51,734 nucleotides of DNA from an uncultured Lachnospiraceae bacterium. Its GTDB lineage: Bacteria; Bacillota; Clostridia; Lachnospirales; Lachnospiraceae. The notes under the pieces are model-generated. The model was not told where the DNA came from, did not search any database, and worked only from the letters and a program-made list of their open reading frames with translations. Where the stretch lies: the NCBI GenBank assembly GCA_910578715.1, contig CAJTRL010000021.1, positions 1 through 51,734 on the forward strand. Direction: 5' to 3'. Shown here in pieces: positions 44,645 through 51,670 of the stretch. A program made the translations under genes and the position numbers. Each line of letters begins with the position of its first letter. Positions within the stretch are counted from its first letter, which is position 1.

Positions 44645-44690
44645 AAAAACAGATTCTGTAAAAAACAGATGTTATAAAAACGGATGTTAC
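44645..44690 (+). repeat. Three ~15-bp A-rich direct repeats in the TPR lipoprotein leader
   Basis: Units AAAAACAGATTCTGT (44645), AAAAACAGATGTTAT (44661) and AAAAACGGATGTTAC (44676), followed by a partial GAAAACGAG. They lie between the promoter and the start codon of the next gene. Most likely slippage products; an A-rich translation enhancer is possible. Confidence 0.6.
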
Positions 44691-44706
44691 GAAAACGAGA
44701 AAAACG

Positions 44707-45747
44707 ATGAGAAAAACAAGTCTGACGATAATTGCCGCCGTTATGCTGCTGACTGCGGGCTGCGGCGGAAAGGAAAAAACGGATAATATCAGCGCTGGCA
44801 TGGAGGCGGTTAAAAATCTGGAATATGAGGCGGCTCTCCAGCTTTTTGATGCGGCGCTGGAAGCGCATGAGGACGAAAGAATGCTCTGCAGGGGCATGGG
44901 GCTGGCCTATATGGGATTATCGGAATATGAGAATGCCATCGCCTATCTGGAAAAGGCTTTGCGGTTAAGCAGCGGCAGTCCGGAAGACATGGACTTTGAT
45001 ATGAACTACTATCTGGCGACCGCCTATTTCAGAAACGGACAGTCAGCCGATGCCATCAGCGCCTACGACGCGATTCTGGCGCTGCGCCCGAAGGAAACGG
45101 AAGCATATTATCTGCGGGGCTGTGTAAAGCTGGACAGCGGGGACTATGAAGGCGCCAAACAGGATTTCGACCAGGCAATTGCCCTGGATGCTGGAAATTA
45201 TGACAGACTGATACAGATATATATCGCATTGGCCGACAACGGCTATAAGAACGTGGGTAAAGAATATTTTCAGCAAGTCATAGCCGACAATGAAAAGACG
45301 ATTTCCGACTATGACCTGGGACGTATTTATTACTATCTGGAAGATTACGAAAACGCGAGAAATTATCTTTCCAAAGTAAAAATTTCCTCGGACTATGAAG
45401 CATCCTTATATCTGGGAAGAACTTACGAAGCGCTTGAGGACTATGATTATGCGTCCAGCATCTACAACGACTATACGCTGAATGACCAGAGCCAGCCGGA
45501 AATTTACAACCAGCTCGGTCTGTGCAGAATGCGGATGGGAGAATATGAACTGGCGCTGATGGCATTTCAGGCCGGAATGAGCATCGAGGGAAACGATATG
45601 ATGCAGACCCTGAAATTCAACGAAATCGTCGCCTATGAATATATGAAGGATTTCAAGACGGCCGCGGCGCTGATGAGCGACTATCTGAAATCTTATCCCG
45701 ACGATACGGCGGCACAGCGGGAGTACCAGTTCCTGAAAACCCGGTGA
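44707..45747 (+). CDS. TPR-repeat lipoprotein
   Basis: 346 residues. Lipobox MLLTAGCG (Cys about 19) predicts attachment to the outer face of the membrane. The rest is a solenoid of about eight TPR-like helix pairs (YEAALQLFDAALEAHEDER; YLRGCVKLDSGDYEGAKQDF; LGLCRMRMGEYELALMAF). Such proteins scaffold envelope complexes; no partner can be named. It has its own promoter, and its stop is followed within a few bases by the third palindromic element. Confidence 0.8.
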   Translation: MRKTSLTIIAAVMLLTAGCGGKEKTDNISAGMEAVKNLEYEAALQLFDAALEAHEDERMLCRGMGLAYMGLSEYENAIAYLEKALRLSSGSPEDMDFDMNYYLATAYFRNGQSADAISAYDAILALRPKETEAYYLRGCVKLDSGDYEGAKQDFDQAIALDAGNYDRLIQIYIALADNGYKNVGKEYFQQVIADNEKTISDYDLGRIYYYLEDYENARNYLSKVKISSDYEASLYLGRTYEALEDYDYASSIYNDYTLNDQSQPEIYNQLGLCRMRMGEYELALMAFQAGMSIEGNDMMQTLKFNEIVAYEYMKDFKTAAALMSDYLKSYPDDTAAQREYQFLKTR

Positions 45748-45751
45748 GGTT

Positions 45752-45936
45752 GTGTTTCATGCCGCCCGCCGCCGACGGGATAATAATGTTCCGGCGTCGG
45801 CCCTGTAAAAATGTCGGCACTTAGTGAAAAAGATGCTCTGCATCTTTTGAACTTAGTACCGCTACATTTTTAGCGGAGCGAAAGCGCGCCGACAAGGAAC
45901 ATATTTTCCCGTCGGCGGCGGGCGGCATGAAAGCAC
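45752..45936 (-). repeat. Palindromic conserved-loop element, copy 3 (inverted, diverged)
   Basis: A 185-base element in the opposite orientation to copies 1 and 2. Read on the minus strand it keeps CTTTCGCTCCGCTAAA, CGGTACTAAGTTCAAA, CACTAAGTGCCG and TTTTTACAGGGCC. All stems differ: outer arms GCCGCCCGCCGCCGACGGGA and complement, middle stem AAAAATGT/ACATTTTT, apical stem AGATGC/GCATCT. Pairing is preserved throughout. It fills most of the 331-base gap between the TPR lipoprotein and NUDIX genes. Confidence 0.85.
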
Positions 45937-45960
45937 AGTGGTTTGGGGTGAGGTTATTTA

Positions 45961-45989
45961 TTGACAAGCAGAAAGCGCAATGGTACGAT
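45961..45989 (+). promoter_or_regulatory. Promoter of the NUDIX-pyrF genes
   Basis: Consensus TTGACA (45961-45966), a 17-base spacer and TACGAT (45984-45989), leaving a leader of about 80 bases. It begins 25 bases beyond the palindromic element. Confidence 0.65.
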
Positions 45990-46078
45990 ATCTAGTAGAA
46001 TTTAGCCAATAAAACAGCTTATTTTGTAATCATGGTTTCTGCACCCGGTGCGGTGCGGGGAAAGGTATGGTATAAGAT

Positions 46079-46483
46079 ATGGGAAAAACTTATTTACGGG
46101 TCAAAGGAATTATCAAAAAGGACGACAGATATCTTTTAGTCAAAAGATGGGTGGATGACCATATCCCGGAACCTTTTATATGGGAATTTATCGATACGGA
46201 AGTAAATCACGGGGAAGCGCCGGATGAAGCGGTGCTGCGCGCGATTCAGGAACTTTTATCAATAGACGGCAAGATAGAGAAGATTGAATATACCTGGTCG
46301 AGCCTGTTAGGCGATACGCATTGTGTCGGCATTGCCTATATCTGTTCTGTCCCGGAAGAGGAAGAAAAACACATTATTCTGCCGGAAGAATACGGAGAAT
46401 ACGAGTGGGTGAAGAGAGAACAGTTTGAAGAGTACATTGAAAATCAGTTCGTATTACAGGATTTGAAAGATAAGGCATTGTAA
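46079..46483 (+). CDS. NUDIX-fold protein with a degenerate NUDIX box
   Basis: 134 residues, typical NUDIX size and order (TYLRVKGIIKKDDRYLLVKRW; EEYGEYEWVKREQFEEYI). The NUDIX box reads GEAPDEAVLRAIQELLSIDG: where active enzymes have R-E-x-x-E-E, this has R-A-I-Q-E-L, losing two metal-binding glutamates including the most critical one, and the upstream GG is replaced. Hydrolase activity is doubtful; a binding or regulatory role is possible. A tiny ATG-GTA-TAA frame lies 12 bases upstream. pyrF starts 22 bases downstream. Confidence 0.7.
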   Translation: MGKTYLRVKGIIKKDDRYLLVKRWVDDHIPEPFIWEFIDTEVNHGEAPDEAVLRAIQELLSIDGKIEKIEYTWSSLLGDTHCVGIAYICSVPEEEEKHIILPEEYGEYEWVKREQFEEYIENQFVLQDLKDKAL

Positions 46484-46505
46484 GAGAAAGAGGTAAGGTA
46501 TAAGG

Positions 46506-47441
46506 ATGATAGATAAACTGATTCAAAATATTAAGCGGACAGGCGCGCCGATAGTTGTGGGCCTTGACCCGATGTTAAAATACATACCGGAGCATCTGCA
46601 GAAAAAGGCTTTTGCGGAATATGGAGAGACGCTTCAGGGCGCGGCGGAAGCGGTATGGGCATTTAACAAAGAAATTATAGACAGTATCTCAGACCTGATT
46701 CCGGCGGTAAAACCGCAGATTGCGATGTATGAGCAGTTCGGCGTCGAAGGGCTGATTGTTTTTAAGCGGACGGTAGAATACTGTAAGCAGAAAGGGCTGA
46801 TTGTTATCGGCGATGTGAAGCGGGGCGATATCGGTTCCACTTCCGAAGCCTATGCGGTGGGACATCTTGGAAGCGTACAGGTTGGAAACAGCCGCTGCCG
46901 CGGATTTGATGAAGATTTTATTACGGTAAATCCTTATCTGGGTTCCGACGGCGTAAAGCCTTTTATCAAAGTCTGTAACGAAGAAAAGAAAGGCATCTTT
47001 GTGCTTGTGAAAACGTCCAATCCGAGCAGCGGGGAGTTTCAGGACCGCCTGGTGAAGGAAGCCGCAGACAGGCCGCTGTATGAAATTGTCGGAGAAAAAG
47101 TCGCGCAGTGGGGCGAAGACTGCATGGGCGGCACATACAGCAATGTGGGTGCGGTCGTGGGAGCGACTTATCCCGAACAGGGAAAAGTATTGCGCAAACT
47201 GATGCCGAAGGCGTTTATTCTCGTGCCGGGCTATGGGGCACAGGGCGGAAAAGGTGCGGATTTGGTTCATTTCTTTAACGAAGACGGGCTTGGAGCCATT
47301 GTCAATTCTTCCCGGGGCATCATTGCGGCATACAAACAGGCGGAATATGCGGAGTATGGCGCGGAGCGTTTTGCCGAGGCTTCGAGAGCGGCGGTGCTCG
47401 CCATGAAGAAGGATATCGCGGAAGCGCTTCAAAACAGATAA
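46506..47441 (+). CDS. pyrF: Orotidine 5'-phosphate decarboxylase (long form)
   Basis: 311 residues, the long PyrF subtype common in clostridia (about 300 residues compared with ~235 in the short form). Seen: VVGLDPMLKYIP, IPAVKPQIAMYEQFG, the catalytic GDVKRGDIGSTSEAY (Asp-Lys-Asp array), FVLVKTSNPSSGE, VVGATYPEQ and VPGYGAQGG (phosphate-binding loop), and NSSRGIIAAY. It converts OMP to UMP, the last step of de novo pyrimidine synthesis. pyrE follows 93 bases on. Confidence 0.93.
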   Translation: MIDKLIQNIKRTGAPIVVGLDPMLKYIPEHLQKKAFAEYGETLQGAAEAVWAFNKEIIDSISDLIPAVKPQIAMYEQFGVEGLIVFKRTVEYCKQKGLIVIGDVKRGDIGSTSEAYAVGHLGSVQVGNSRCRGFDEDFITVNPYLGSDGVKPFIKVCNEEKKGIFVLVKTSNPSSGEFQDRLVKEAADRPLYEIVGEKVAQWGEDCMGGTYSNVGAVVGATYPEQGKVLRKLMPKAFILVPGYGAQGGKGADLVHFFNEDGLGAIVNSSRGIIAAYKQAEYAEYGAERFAEASRAAVLAMKKDIAEALQNR

Positions 47442-47452
47442 AGGGGAGGCAA

Positions 47453-47503
47453 GTGTGAAAAATAAATTTTTCACATGCAAATTTGTGCTTGAGGGCACAA
47501 ATT
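47453..47503 (+). promoter_or_regulatory. Two hairpins in the pyrF-pyrE gap
   Basis: GTGAAAAAT-AA-ATTTTTCAC (47455-47474, extendable by one or two pairs) is followed by AATTTGTGC-ttgagg-GCACAAATT (47480-47503). Both are perfect 9-bp stems. They precede the pyrE SD by about 12 bases and may act as an attenuator or mRNA processing site. The segment GGCACAAATTCGC at 47494 also occurs at 41531. Confidence 0.6.
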
Positions 47504-47534
47504 CGCAGACTGAGAAAGGAGCATGGTTATTTAA

Positions 47535-48212
47535 ATGGAACAATACAAACAGGAATTTATCGAATTTATGGTAGACAGCCAGGTGCTTAAGTTTGGCGAT
47601 TTTACGTTAAAAAGCGGCAGAAAATCTCCCTTTTTCATGAATGCCGGGGCCTATGTAACGGGCGCGCAGCTGCGCAGGCTTGGTGAATATTATGCCAGAG
47701 CGATTCACGACCATTACGGGCTGGATTTCGATGTGCTGTTTGGACCCGCCTACAAGGGAATCCCGCTTTCCGTTGCAACGACGATGGCAATCAGTGAGCT
47801 GTACGGTAAAGAAGTACGCTACTGCTCCAACAGAAAAGAGGTCAAAGACCACGGCGATACCGGGATTCTGCTGGGCAGCAGGTTAAAGGACAAAGATAAA
47901 GTTGTCATCATCGAGGACGTTACGACTTCCGGGAAGTCCATCGAAGAAACGTTCCCGATTCTCAAAGCGCAGGCGGATGTGGAGATAAAAGGACTGATGG
48001 TTTCCTTAAACCGGATGGAGCGCGGGCTGGAAAGCACGAAAAGCGCGCTGGAAGAGATAAAGGAGAAATACGGATTTGAAACAAACGCCATCGTTACGAT
48101 GGAGGAAGTTGTGGAATGTCTGTACAACAAGCCTTATCAGGGGAATGTTTATATTGACGATACGCTGAAAGCGGCTATTGATGAATATTACGGACAGTAT
48201 GGCGCAAAATAA
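47535..48212 (+). CDS. pyrE: Orotate phosphoribosyltransferase
   Basis: 225 residues. PRPP-binding motif VVIIEDVTTSGKSIEE, FTLKSGRKSPFFMNAGAY near the N-terminus and FGPAYKGIPLSVA in the core. It makes OMP from orotate and PRPP, the step before PyrF. The SD AAAGGAG (47515-47521) is 13 bases from this ATG. A closer ATG at 47523 gives only ATG-GTT-ATT-TAA, so translation may start by re-initiation or with long spacing. Confidence 0.92.
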   Translation: MEQYKQEFIEFMVDSQVLKFGDFTLKSGRKSPFFMNAGAYVTGAQLRRLGEYYARAIHDHYGLDFDVLFGPAYKGIPLSVATTMAISELYGKEVRYCSNRKEVKDHGDTGILLGSRLKDKDKVVIIEDVTTSGKSIEETFPILKAQADVEIKGLMVSLNRMERGLESTKSALEEIKEKYGFETNAIVTMEEVVECLYNKPYQGNVYIDDTLKAAIDEYYGQYGAK

Positions 48213-48244
48213 AATTATCTGAACAGGAAAGAGGATGATGCGGA

Positions 48245-48397
48245 ATGGAAGAAAAAACATATAAGACAATGGGAGGCGCCGGAGCAATGAATATTGCGGT
48301 CGGAGTTATCAGCCTGGTAGTGGGAGTTACGAGCGGCATTCTGCTGATTATTGGCGGCGCAAAACTTCTGGCGGGAAGGAACAAAATTTTATTCTGA
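48245..48397 (+). CDS. Small 50-residue membrane protein
   Basis: A 50-residue frame from the ATG at 48245 to the TGA at 48395-48397, with GGAAAGAGG upstream. It has a short polar start (MEEKTYKTMGGAGAMN), one hydrophobic helix (IAVGVISLVVGVTSGILLII) and a basic end (GAKLLAGRNKILF). It begins 32 bases after pyrE and lies before another small membrane protein. Function unknown; the SD, length and codon pattern support a real gene. Confidence 0.6.
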   Translation: MEEKTYKTMGGAGAMNIAVGVISLVVGVTSGILLIIGGAKLLAGRNKILF

Positions 48398-48403
48398 GGG
48401 AAA

Positions 48404-48433
48404 AAATGGGTATTCCGCGGGGAATGCCCATTT
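48404..48433. terminator. Candidate bidirectional terminator hairpin
   Basis: AAATGGGTATTCC (48404-48416) and GGAATGCCCATTT (48421-48433) form a 13-bp stem with one G-T pair. An A run lies on the left side, and only TTTG with AT-rich sequence lies on the right. Confidence 0.5.
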
Positions 48434-48485
48434 GCATATATATTACGATTTGAGGCCGGAGACGGCGGAAAGGCGGAATGCCTGT

Positions 48486-48812
48486 ATGGGGCATAAGAAC
48501 AGTTATATATTTACCAATAAGAGCCATTCGCAAAAAGGAATTATGGCGACGATACTGGGTGTTATTTCCCTTTCCACATTAATTTATACGGTGGTCAGGA
48601 GCTATCAGAGCACCGGGGAAATACCGATACAGTATGGTGCGGCCGTACTGCTCGCCATGATTTTTGCGCTGGCGGGAGCGGCGCTCGGCGTTATTTCAAG
48701 GACAGAACGGGATAAATACTACTTTTTTTCTTATCTCGGCATTCTGCTGAACCTGCTGGCGCTCGGCTGCGTCAGTGCGATTTTGTACGCGGGCGCGTAT
48801 GCGGTTGGATGA
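48486..48812 (+). CDS. DUF6142-like small membrane protein
   Basis: 108 residues from the ATG at 48486, with AAAGGCGG upstream. A polar N-terminus (MGHKNSYIFTNKSHSQKG) is followed by three hydrophobic helices (ATILGVISLSTLIYTVV; QYGAAVLLAMIFALAGAALGV; FFSYLGILLNLLALGCVSAIL). It resembles small Lachnospiraceae proteins that I know as DUF6142; the family function is unknown. It ends 34 bases before the aminopeptidase start. Confidence 0.65.
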   Translation: MGHKNSYIFTNKSHSQKGIMATILGVISLSTLIYTVVRSYQSTGEIPIQYGAAVLLAMIFALAGAALGVISRTERDKYYFFSYLGILLNLLALGCVSAILYAGAYAVG

Positions 48813-48846
48813 ATGGCTGGGACAAAATAAAAAGGAGAAAATCGGA

Positions 48847-50979
48847 ATGCAGGAAAATATGACGGCGGCGGAAAGAGAAGAGCTGGAAATGGAACGTTTT
48901 GGGCTGGCCTGTGACAGAATTGCGCAGATACCGTCCGAAAAGGAATGCGGTATCTGCCAGCCCTATTTTGATAAAATGGCGGCATTCGTTCTGCTGATGA
49001 AAGACACTTGGGATTTTGTAAAAAGCGGCGCTGTGCGCGAGGCGTCTCTCTCTGAACTGCAAAAATGGAACCGGGAGATATATGAGGATATTCTGCCGGA
49101 AAATTACGGAAAAAGTTATGCAAATCCTTCTTATGCGGCGGAATGTTTCGGGAAACCGATGGGGCAGCTGCTTTCTTTTGTCTGTGCGGAGCTGCGCGGC
49201 ATGATTGCGGCGGCTTATGAATTGTCCGTGCACGGCATGGTCATCCGCATGGAGCTTTTGCTGGAAATTTATCAGGCGTTTCTTAATGCGGCGCGGGATG
49301 CGGAGGAAGGGGAGAAAACGGAAACTTCCGGCGCAGATAACGGTAATTTGACCTTGCCGCCTGTGGAAGAAATCCGCAAAATTGCCTATTGGTATGTCAG
49401 CGATTATTATGAGACGGAGAGTTTCGCCAAAGTGGAAGAAATGCTCTGCCCGGAGTGGGATTTTGCGTTGCGCATCGTGATGGAAAGCGACCTTTCGGAT
49501 ATCCGGCATCTGTACTATTACGGCGAGTATGTGTCGGAGAATGAAATCAGAACGGCGAAGCATCTGAACGGTCTGCCGGAAGAAACGGTGCGGCTGATGG
49601 CGGATACCTATACGGAAGGCTACCGAATCGGTTTTGCGGTATGCAATAAAGATATTTCAATTAAGAAAACGGTTAATGTGCGGTATGCGCTCGGCTTCGA
49701 GCGGATGATACGGGAGGCGGTTCTCAATTTTGAGAGGATGGGACTGAAACCCACCATATATCGCTCAGGAAGCAATGTTTTTCAGGGACGAAGCGTAAAT
49801 AAGAACGGTTATTTCGGCGCTAATCCGAATAAACAGTTCGATTATGACCACAGAGAGGACCTCGCCCTGTTTCTGGATAAACCGCTGGTGGAACGGAGGC
49901 TGGAATGTATGCAGAGCGCCTTTGAGCATTTTAAAACGGAAGCGGGCGTATTCGGCGGTCCCGCTGTGCTGGAAATTTTCGGGGAACAGCCTTTTGTGCC
50001 GCAGAATAAGGAAGCGGCATGTAAGCTGAGCGATAAACAGCAGAAACTTTCGGTGGAGTATATGTCCAGGGCGGGGGCGATGCAGAACCAGTATATCAAA
50101 GGCGAAGAGAGGAGTTTTACCATCATCGCCTTTCCGGTTTCCGAAATCGGCACGCGTTACGAGGAAATATTTGACGAGATAATCCGCATCAATACGCTGG
50201 ATTATCAGCTGTATCAGGGAATACAGCAGACGATTATCAATACGCTGGATAAGGGGGACTATGTGCTTGTAAAAGGGATGGGACAAAACCGTACCAACCT
50301 GAAGGTGAAGCTGCATACGCTGCAAAATTCTGAGAAAGAGACGAATTTTGAAAACTGCGTTGCGGATGTGAATATTCCGGTGGGCGAAGTCTTTACTTCT
50401 CCGCAGCTTGCCGGAACGGAAGGCGTTCTTCATGTGACGCGCGTTTTCTTAAACGAGCTGGAATATAAAGATATTTTCATCCGTTTCCGGGACGGCATGA
50501 TTGCGGAATACGGCTGTGCCAACTTTGCGTCGAAACAGGAAAATGAGCGGTATATCAAGGACAACGTGCTTTTTCATCACGAGACGCTGCCGCTCGGTGA
50601 GTTTGCCATCGGCACCAATACGACGGCCTATGTGGCGGCACGAAAATACGGTATTGAAGACAAGATGCCCATTCTGATTGCAGAAAAAACCGGGCCCCAT
50701 TTTGCGGTGGGTGACACCTGTTATTCCCATGAGGAAGAAGTGAAGAGCTATAATCCCGATGGAAAGGAAATCGTGGCGAAGGAAAACGAAGTGTCCGCAC
50801 TCCGCGGCGAGGATATGGAAAAGGCTTATTTTAACTGCCATACGGACATTACGATTCCTTACGACGAACTGGGAGAACTATCGGTCGTTACCAAAGACAA
50901 TGAGGTAATACCGGTCATTGAGGAAGGCAGATTTGTGCTGCCGGGGACGGAAGCGCTGAATGAGGCGTTTCGGGCATAA
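48847..50979 (+). CDS. M29-family metallo-aminopeptidase with a long N-terminal extension
   Basis: 710 residues from the ATG at 48847, eight bases after AAGGAG. The C-terminal ~400 residues match M29 (AmpS/PepS/AmpT) aminopeptidases: CVADVNIPVGEVFTSP, GTEGVLHVTR, FHHETLPLGEFAIGTNT, EKTGPHFAVGDTCYS, supplying the Glu, His and Asp two-metal ligands. Ordinary members have about 410 residues. The extra ~300 N-terminal residues are helical, unfamiliar and may control access or oligomerisation. It is cytosolic and removes N-terminal residues from peptides. It ends at a shared bidirectional terminator facing the toxin gene. Confidence 0.82.
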   Translation: MQENMTAAEREELEMERFGLACDRIAQIPSEKECGICQPYFDKMAAFVLLMKDTWDFVKSGAVREASLSELQKWNREIYEDILPENYGKSYANPSYAAECFGKPMGQLLSFVCAELRGMIAAAYELSVHGMVIRMELLLEIYQAFLNAARDAEEGEKTETSGADNGNLTLPPVEEIRKIAYWYVSDYYETESFAKVEEMLCPEWDFALRIVMESDLSDIRHLYYYGEYVSENEIRTAKHLNGLPEETVRLMADTYTEGYRIGFAVCNKDISIKKTVNVRYALGFERMIREAVLNFERMGLKPTIYRSGSNVFQGRSVNKNGYFGANPNKQFDYDHREDLALFLDKPLVERRLECMQSAFEHFKTEAGVFGGPAVLEIFGEQPFVPQNKEAACKLSDKQQKLSVEYMSRAGAMQNQYIKGEERSFTIIAFPVSEIGTRYEEIFDEIIRINTLDYQLYQGIQQTIINTLDKGDYVLVKGMGQNRTNLKVKLHTLQNSEKETNFENCVADVNIPVGEVFTSPQLAGTEGVLHVTRVFLNELEYKDIFIRFRDGMIAEYGCANFASKQENERYIKDNVLFHHETLPLGEFAIGTNTTAYVAARKYGIEDKMPILIAEKTGPHFAVGDTCYSHEEEVKSYNPDGKEIVAKENEVSALRGEDMEKAYFNCHTDITIPYDELGELSVVTKDNEVIPVIEEGRFVLPGTEALNEAFRA

Positions 50980-50980
50980 T

Positions 50981-51021
50981 AAAAAGCAGAAGAATGTCTT
51001 ATGGAGATTCTTCTGCTTTTT
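50981..51021. terminator. Bidirectional terminator between convergent genes
   Basis: AAAAAGCAGAAGAAT (50981-50995) and ATTCTTCTGCTTTTT (51007-51021) form a perfect 15-bp stem. It has a T run on each strand's 3' side and an 11-base loop. It serves the aminopeptidase on the plus strand. It also overlaps the last codons of the toxin on the minus strand. Confidence 0.9.
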
Positions 51022-51430
51022 CAATTTCATTTTTATGTTGGTTGCACCAGTCAAGTTCGTACTGATAAAAATTTTTCCGGTGTATGGTATTTTCACTATC
51101 AGATTCTTTAATCTTTATATCAACCGGAACGAGATATTTGTCTAAAACAGGAATCATATTGTTGATATTGAGTACTGCGATAAGTTTGTTGTTCTGGGAA
51201 ATTTTTTTGAGCGTAATGTTGGGAGCGATGGTCAGATATTTTCGTTTGTCATTAGAACTGAAAGGAATACAATACTTTTGCCCATTTATCATTACTATAA
51301 TGCCTAGAAATATTCGGGTTGATTTTCCGGTCTGTGGCGATACGGATGGAACCCGTTTATCGATGTTTTGCAAATTGCGGATATATTTTTTTCGAACGGT
51401 ATATAAAGAAAATTTTTCTGATGTGCTCAT
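50999..51430 (-). CDS. ToxN/AbiQ-family type III toxin (endoribonuclease), short
   Basis: 143 residues. FSLYTVRKKYIRNLQNIDKR, RIFLGIIVMINGQKYCIPFS followed by SNDKRK, and LNINNMIPVLDKYLVPVDI follow the ToxN/AbiQ order (KYIxYL; GIxxxINGxKYxxPLSS; NxxxMIPV). These toxins are RNases held inactive by a repeat RNA. Known members have about 165-185 residues; this one stops where its last codons (KAEESP) enter the shared terminator, so the C-terminus may be lost or naturally short. AGGAG lies five bases before the ATG. Upstream on the same strand lie a hairpin, a short structured RNA and a promoter, as in known toxIN loci. The AT-rich codon use differs from the window's other genes, suggesting acquisition. 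Confidence 0.75.
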   Translation of the reverse strand: MSTSEKFSLYTVRKKYIRNLQNIDKRVPSVSPQTGKSTRIFLGIIVMINGQKYCIPFSSNDKRKYLTIAPNITLKKISQNNKLIAVLNINNMIPVLDKYLVPVDIKIKESDSENTIHRKNFYQYELDWCNQHKNEIEKAEESP

Positions 51431-51449
51431 GATAACTCCTGTGAATGTT

Positions 51450-51476
51450 GAAAGCTATGCAGGAAGCATAGCTTTC
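51450..51476 (-). terminator. Hairpin between toxI-like RNA and toxin gene
   Basis: GAAAGCTATGC (51450-51460) and GCATAGCTTTC (51466-51476) form a perfect 11-bp stem with a 5-base loop. It sits where type III loci carry a leaky terminator that lets some transcription reach the toxin. The U tract after it is poor, consistent with readthrough. Confidence 0.6.
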
Positions 51477-51500
51477 ATGCAGTATCCGTCGCAACGGAAA

Positions 51501-51540
51501 TACCCTTTTATTGTTCCTCTTTACTCGGTAGGGAACGACC
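51501..51540 (-). ncRNA. Candidate toxI-like antitoxin RNA (single pseudoknot unit)
   Basis: On the minus strand GTTCC (51536-51532) pairs with GGAAC (51517-51513). The loop segment TACC (51530-51527) pairs with GGTA (51504-51501), an H-type pseudoknot of about 36 bases, the size of known ToxI repeats. Only one unit is seen, whereas described systems mostly carry two or more. A small CCGT/ACGG hairpin follows. Position between promoter and toxin is the main support; the pairing itself is short. Confidence 0.4.
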
Positions 51541-51549
51541 ACATATATT

Positions 51550-51578
51550 ATTTTGTCAAAAAAAATATTATTTGTCAA
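51550..51578 (-). promoter_or_regulatory. Candidate promoter of the toxI-toxN locus
   Basis: On the minus strand a consensus TTGACA (51578-51573), a 17-base spacer and CAAAAT (51555-51550); TAATAT follows at 51550-51545. Very AT-rich. A second TTGACA at 51559-51554 lacks a matching -10. Confidence 0.5.
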
Positions 51579-51620
51579 GAGCCAAGAGTAACAGTTTAGC
51601 CATGTCCAGCCATGCCATTC

Positions 51621-51670
51621 ATAAGTCACCAGCCAATGATGATATGACTCATCATTGGCTGGTGACTTAT
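51621..51670. repeat. Perfect 22-bp inverted repeat
   Basis: ATAAGTCACCAGCCAATGATGA (51621-51642, 22 bases, first 20 shown in palindrome with 51649-51670) pairs exactly around a 6-base loop. There is no T run, so it is not a standard terminator. It lies between the toxin promoter and the window end, and may be a terminal structure of a mobile element or a recombination site. The remaining 64 bases to the window edge hold only a small GGGCGGACGCCC-type palindrome. Confidence 0.8.

Noticed and set aside
51084..51599. 171-residue plus-strand frame opposite the toxin
   Set aside because: Antisense to a gene with good family motifs and SD; no SD of its own.
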